Assembly: GCF_003732265.1 (NCBI RefSeq)
Contig: NZ_MOBK01000002.1
Location: 62,001 to 126,000 of the forward strand
Direction: 5' to 3'
Length of the DNA stretch: 64,000 bases
Source of the DNA: Pseudomonas brassicacearum
GTDB lineage: Bacteria > Pseudomonadota > Gammaproteobacteria > Pseudomonadales > Pseudomonadaceae
In this document: positions 63,965 to 64,000 of the stretch, one piece after another
Layout: every line of letters begins with the position of its first letter
Numbering within the stretch: position 1 is the stretch's first letter
The notes under the pieces: model-generated
What the model saw: the letters and a program-made list of their open reading frames with translations, nothing else
What the model was told of the DNA's origin: nothing
The model's database searches: none
Program-made: the position numbers and the translations under genes

Positions 63965-64000
63965 TCAGTCGGTGATGGCGCGGTCCAGCGACAGCTTGCC
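63965..64000 (-). CDS. C-terminal end of a gene cut by the window edge
   Basis: Minus-strand codons from the edge read GKLSLDRAITD then TGA at 63967-63965, followed by a terminator. This fits the end of a real gene, but eleven residues cannot identify it. Confidence 0.45.
   Translation of the reverse strand, partial: GKLSLDRAITD

Overview
The window reads as chromosomal DNA of a Pseudomonas of the fluorescens/putida type. Evidence: GC-rich coding sequence, the oprI lipoprotein gene, efp next to earP, a SagS-OspR-Gpx-MsrB-AlaA-HtpX-Tpm gene order that I recall from P. aeruginosa (about PA2824 to PA2860), a class II DAHP synthase, and paired REP palindromes containing GTGGGAGC typical of fluorescent pseudomonads. 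Gene names rest on motifs, lengths and remembered gene order; no search was run. There is no rRNA, tRNA, prophage, CRISPR array or intact insertion sequence that I can see.

Layout. 0-5.3 kb: MOSC protein (cut by the edge), cheV, a protein resembling an Hpt domain without its histidine, a NarL-type two-component pair and a YegS lipid kinase. 5.3-8.8 kb: a small membrane protein, molybdenum cofactor genes moeA-moaB and divergent mobA, and a small lipoprotein. 8.8-17.7 kb: an RluA-type pseudouridine synthase, a small gene behind a perfect LexA box, a glutaredoxin-like protein, a CPA2 antiporter, an ammonium transporter, a YqjD/YqjE/YqjK-like membrane cassette, an EAL protein and dGTPase. 17.7-25.3 kb: a large signalling block with a BvgA-like regulator, a BvgS-like kinase with two Venus-flytrap domains, and a dCache-GAF-HD-GYP protein. 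25.3-34.1 kb: free-methionine sulfoxide reductase, a DUF815 ATPase, sagS, ospR-gpx, msrB, alaA, htpX and tpm, i.e. surface sensing beside redox repair. 34.1-47.1 kb: DodA-like dioxygenase, DEAD helicase, crotonase, spermidine-synthase-like protein, class II DAHP synthase, YcaQ-type glycosylase, a DUF1127 peptide, TauE/SafE with two LysR genes, ohrR-ohr and a secreted esterase; all five REP doublets of the window lie here. 47.2-56 kb: efp-earP, a GreA-like factor, cysB, a Usp protein, a nucleotidase, a PanE-like reductase, thioredoxin-like and PilZ-like genes sharing one start site, class I DAHP synthase and a GNAT protein. 56-64 kb: oprI, an ORF-less group II intron placed directly after the terminator of an L,D-transpeptidase gene, tesA divergent from an ABC exporter pair, greB and small genes.

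Themes. (1) Cyclic-di-GMP and two-component signalling: EAL, HD-GYP, PilZ-like, SagS, BvgAS-like, NarL-type pair, CheV. (2) Peroxide and methionine-sulfoxide defence: two OhrR-family sensors (OspR, OhrR), Ohr, Gpx, MsrB, fRMsr. (3) Translation and transcription factors: EF-P with its rhamnosyltransferase, two Gre-type factors, DeaD. The best leads are the ORF-less group II intron (56920-57594), the LexA-controlled small gene, the terminator-like hairpin in the msrB leader, the large insertion in the HD-GYP domain, and matching candidate operators in front of ohrR and ohr.
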